Assembly (NCBI GenBank): GCA_964017065.1
Contig: OZ024784.1
Location: forward strand, 4,197,152 to 4,261,151
DNA from: Haliclona indistincta
Taxonomy: Eukaryota; Porifera; Demospongiae; Haplosclerida; Chalinidae
DNA: 64,000 nt
Direction of reading: 5' to 3'
Below, in pieces: positions 63,914 through 64,000 of this stretch (positions within the stretch are counted from its first letter, which is position 1; the number at the start of each line of letters is the position of its first letter). Both the position numbers and the translations under genes were made by a program. Under the pieces are notes generated by a model, which worked only from the letters and a program-made list of their open reading frames with translations, did no database searches and was not told the origin of the DNA.

Positions 63914-64000
63914 TCAAGGATGAGAGAAACTACTAGGCAATACTGCTTTAATTCACCAAAGCTAGTTCAACCGTCAATCAAACAAGATGAGGAACGCTTG

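Overview
This window is nuclear DNA from an early-branching animal, most likely a sponge (demosponge such as Amphimedon; an inference from gene content and style, not tested by any search). It is AT-rich, densely packed with genes on both strands, and most genes have many short introns with GT..AG ends. The gene set is metazoan: leucine-rich hormone-type GPCR, ASPP, death-effector-domain (DED) proteins, MuvB subunit LIN52, RasGRP, BAG/WW co-chaperone, DRAK-type kinase and fused EPRS.

Layout: 75-577 (+) CFAP90-like ciliary protein; 1120-6305 (+) LGR/glycoprotein-hormone-receptor-like GPCR; 6567-8837 (-) ASPP-like; 8989-12207 (+) AP4M1, whose introns hold several palindromic or foldback elements; 12364-14706 (-) and 14913-17783 (-) two tandem DED proteins sharing an unassigned C-terminal domain; 17784-21354 a gene-poor stretch with a MITE, a reverse-transcriptase remnant and a hairpin; 21355-21908 (-) LIN52; 22133-22942 and 23041-23541 (+) two tandem intronless BAG-domain genes; 23629-24692 (-) folate-receptor-like; 24929-25736 (+) AP2S1; 25855-26856 (-) heat-shock-type DNAJB with perfect HSEs; 27152-29640 (+) ALDH6A1; 30070-34240 (+) RasGRP; 34393-40944 (-) EPRS; 41156-43187 (-) BBOF1; 43536-44234 (+) RNASEK-like; two tRNA-Ser(GCT) at 44369-44608 (-); 44670-45368 (+) small secreted MRH-like protein; 45513-48098 (-) SLC2A sugar transporter; 48309-55876 (+) DRAK/STK17-like kinase with a very long Ser-rich tail; 56252-59088 (+) unassigned 739-aa protein; 59433-63913 (+) MAP3K-like kinase.

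Most genes are unrelated housekeeping or signalling genes, but a few groupings stand out. An ASPP homologue lies near two DED adaptor-like genes. Proteostasis genes (BAG pair and DNAJB) lie within 5 kb of each other, and the DNAJB promoter carries two perfect heat-shock elements. Several genes are arranged head to head over short gaps (LIN52/BAG, DNAJB/ALDH6A1, BBOF1/RNASEK, SLC2A/DRAK). I rebuilt most gene models by joining exons by phase; several exons lack their own ATG and were recovered only this way (last exon of the folate receptor, C-terminal exons of EPRS, and all but the first exon of LIN52). The strongest candidate for an undescribed system is the tandem DED pair with its shared C-terminal beta-type domain and a 26-bp perfect palindrome upstream. 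Next are the LGR with a long mucin-like hinge containing a cysteine-rich GKKR-terminated segment, and the unassigned 739-aa protein.
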